Positions 23,243-24,562 of a stretch of 24,562 nt of DNA are shown here, in pieces. This stretch comes from JBCCRH01 sp039208045. Lineage in GTDB: Bacteria; Bacteroidota; Bacteroidia; Chitinophagales; Saprospiraceae. The stretch lies in NCBI GenBank assembly GCA_039208045.1, contig JBCCRH010000028.1:1-24562 (forward strand). Direction: 5' to 3'. Made by a program: the position numbers and the translations under genes. Position 1 is the first letter of the stretch; every line of letters begins with the position of its first letter. The notes beneath the pieces are model-generated. The model was given only the letters and a program-made list of their open reading frames with translations, was not told where the DNA came from and searched no databases.

Positions 23243-24562
23243 ATGAGATTATTTAGACCTTTTGCTTTGTTAACGACCTTGTGCCTTTTTTTCAGCACTA
23301 ATGCCCTTGTTGCTCAAGAGCTATGCGATCCGGATTTCGTACCTCCCACACCTATTTGTAATGCGGTAACCGAGATTGCCATACACCCTACCCTAGGGCG
23401 TACCATCTACCCCTCCCTTATTGACGAGGGCTCTTTCGATGCATGCAGCGCCATAGCCCCAGAAAACTATCGCTTAGAGTTGTTGGATGATTATGAGGAA
23501 AATGACGTGCCCGCCAGCACTAGTCTTTTTCTTCCACCCACTACTACTACAACCGCTGTGGCGCTGTGGGTAGGAGATGCGGCAGGAAACTGGAATGCCT
23601 GCTTTGCCGCCATCGAAGTTACTGGCTTTGCTACCATGGTAAGTGGGCAGATTTATGATGATGCCGATAGCGATTGTACGCTGGATGATGGAGAAGAAAT
23701 TTTGGCCTATGGCAGTTGGCCAGTGACCGTGCGCCACCTCAGTACGGGCGAGGTTTACAGTACCATTACGCAAGTAGATGGCAGCTACAGCCTAATTGTG
23801 GACGATCTTCCGGTAGGTGCTGCGGGCGACTTGGAGGTACAAATTGAATACCCCACTGGGCTGTATAGTAATTGCCCTAATTCCGTACAGCTTGCCAATA
23901 ATGCAGAAGGGGCGCTCAGTGCCGACTTCGCCTTTAGCTTGGCGGACGATTGCAATTACCTTACGGTAGATATAGGCACGCCATTTTTGCGCCGATGCTT
24001 TACTAATCGCTATGTGGCCAGGTATTGCAACTATTCCAGCTTCCCTATTTTTGGTGCGGAGATTGTTGTTCGCTTGGATGAGTTTTTGGTACTTGAAAAT
24101 GCAAGCTTACCATTCACCGATCTGGGTAACAATGATATCAGCTTTACCATTCCATTCATTCAGCCTGGCGAATGTGGGACTATCGGGCTAGATATTTTAG
24201 CCACTTGCGATGTGGAGTTGGGGCAGCACCAGTGTGTGCAAGCTAAAATTCAGCCGCATGACTGTATCGTTCCTTCTCCCCTTTGGTCAGGGGCAAGCAT
24301 TGAAGTAGATGGTGGTTGCGAGGGCGATAAAGTACAGTTTCAGGTACGAAATAAGGGAGCAGAGTCAATTAGCACTCCCCTAAATTTCAATGTAGTGGAA
24401 GATGTGGTCATGTATATGGAAGGTACCATCGACAATTTGCCAGCAGGCGAGGCCACGTCTTTCGAATATGATGCCAACGGCGCGACTTGGCACTTTAGAG
24501 TGGATCAAGCAGAAGGCCACCCTGGCGAACTCGCACCCATCGCCTTCGTAGAAGGCTGCGGC
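23243..24562 (+). CDS. Large exported surface protein, 5' part
   Basis: The frame is open from the ATG at 23243 to the window edge (440 residues, no stop). The signal peptide is clear (LLTTLCLFFSTNALVAQ, cleavage near residue 25). The mature part is rich in Asp, Thr, Gly and Cys (paired cysteines every 20-40 residues). A segment at about 130-200 (SGQIYDDADSDCTLDDGEE ... VTVRHLSTGEVYS...DGSYSLIV) reads like a SdrD/carboxypeptidase-regulatory-like beta-sandwich module. Further beta-rich modules with DUF11-like character follow. In Bacteroidota such proteins often end in a type IX secretion sorting domain, which would lie beyond the window. The gene is divergent from the 472-residue gene. Confidence 0.85.
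   Translation, partial: MRLFRPFALLTTLCLFFSTNALVAQELCDPDFVPPTPICNAVTEIAIHPTLGRTIYPSLIDEGSFDACSAIAPENYRLELLDDYEENDVPASTSLFLPPTTTTTAVALWVGDAAGNWNACFAAIEVTGFATMVSGQIYDDADSDCTLDDGEEILAYGSWPVTVRHLSTGEVYSTITQVDGSYSLIVDDLPVGAAGDLEVQIEYPTGLYSNCPNSVQLANNAEGALSADFAFSLADDCNYLTVDIGTPFLRRCFTNRYVARYCNYSSFPIFGAEIVVRLDEFLVLENASLPFTDLGNNDISFTIPFIQPGECGTIGLDILATCDVELGQHQCVQAKIQPHDCIVPSPLWSGASIEVDGGCEGDKVQFQVRNKGAESISTPLNFNVVEDVVMYMEGTIDNLPAGEATSFEYDANGATWHFRVDQAEGHPGELAPIAFVEGCG

Noticed and set aside
1..24562. CRISPR array, phage or IS element
   Set aside because: No regularly spaced direct repeats, transposase, integrase or phage structural gene was found.

Overview
The window looks like a chromosomal segment of a Bacteroidota bacterium, most likely from the Saprospiria (Lewinella/Saprospira-like) side of the phylum. 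The evidence is compositional and contextual. There are almost no Shine-Dalgarno sequences. Several starts have the Bacteroidota -7 box TAnnTTTG. There are many Sec-type exported proteins of unknown function, and the protein families are typical of the phylum (tricorn-like S41 peptidase, ECF sigma/anti-sigma plus secreted solenoid protein, geranylgeranyl-reductase-like flavoprotein). No rRNA, intact tRNA, CRISPR array, IS transposase or phage gene was seen.

Layout. 1-136: 3' end of an AraC-type regulator, then a 126-residue orphan. 649-6439: a large exported protein, a GNAT acetyltransferase and an exported S41 peptidase, tightly spaced. 6440-6577: gap with a 9-bp palindromic hairpin. 6578-9800: a compact operon of an NSAR/OSBS-type enolase-superfamily enzyme, a D-aminoacylase-family amidohydrolase and a PAT-like GNAT. 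9869-11992: a cysteine-dioxygenase-like cupin and an exported class-C serine hydrolase. 12073-12710: an AT-rich PIN-toxin/antitoxin pair. 12796-13782: arginase with a recognisable promoter and a dyad over its -7 box. 13774-14670 (minus): dienelactone-hydrolase family protein with a Tat-like N-terminus. 14779-16797: small two-helix membrane protein, Asp/Glu racemase homologue, rhodanese and a four-cysteine uracil-DNA-glycosylase-family protein, nearly gapless. 16818-17495 (minus): Crp/Fnr-type regulator. 17496-18023: non-coding and highly structured, with four hairpins including a 54-bp near-perfect palindrome and a leftward terminator. 18024-20419: ECF sigma factor (TTG start), single-pass anti-sigma-like protein (GTG start) and an exported repeat protein, all overlapping. 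20422-23131 (minus): FAD-dependent reductase and a helical protein of unknown function. 23243-end: 5' part of a large exported surface protein.

Functional themes. From 6.6 to 15.8 kb the genes are enriched for amino-acid chemistry: N-acylamino-acid racemisation, N-acyl deacylation, N-acylation, thiol dioxygenation, arginine hydrolysis and amino-acid racemisation. The NSAR/deacylase/GNAT trio is the best candidate for an under-described pathway, because it resembles the known D-to-L amino-acid conversion operon of Geobacillus but has a D-aminoacylase-type enzyme where an M20 desuccinylase is expected. The second notable element is the structured region 17571-17907, which could be a leftward small RNA or a long attenuated leader of the Crp-type gene.
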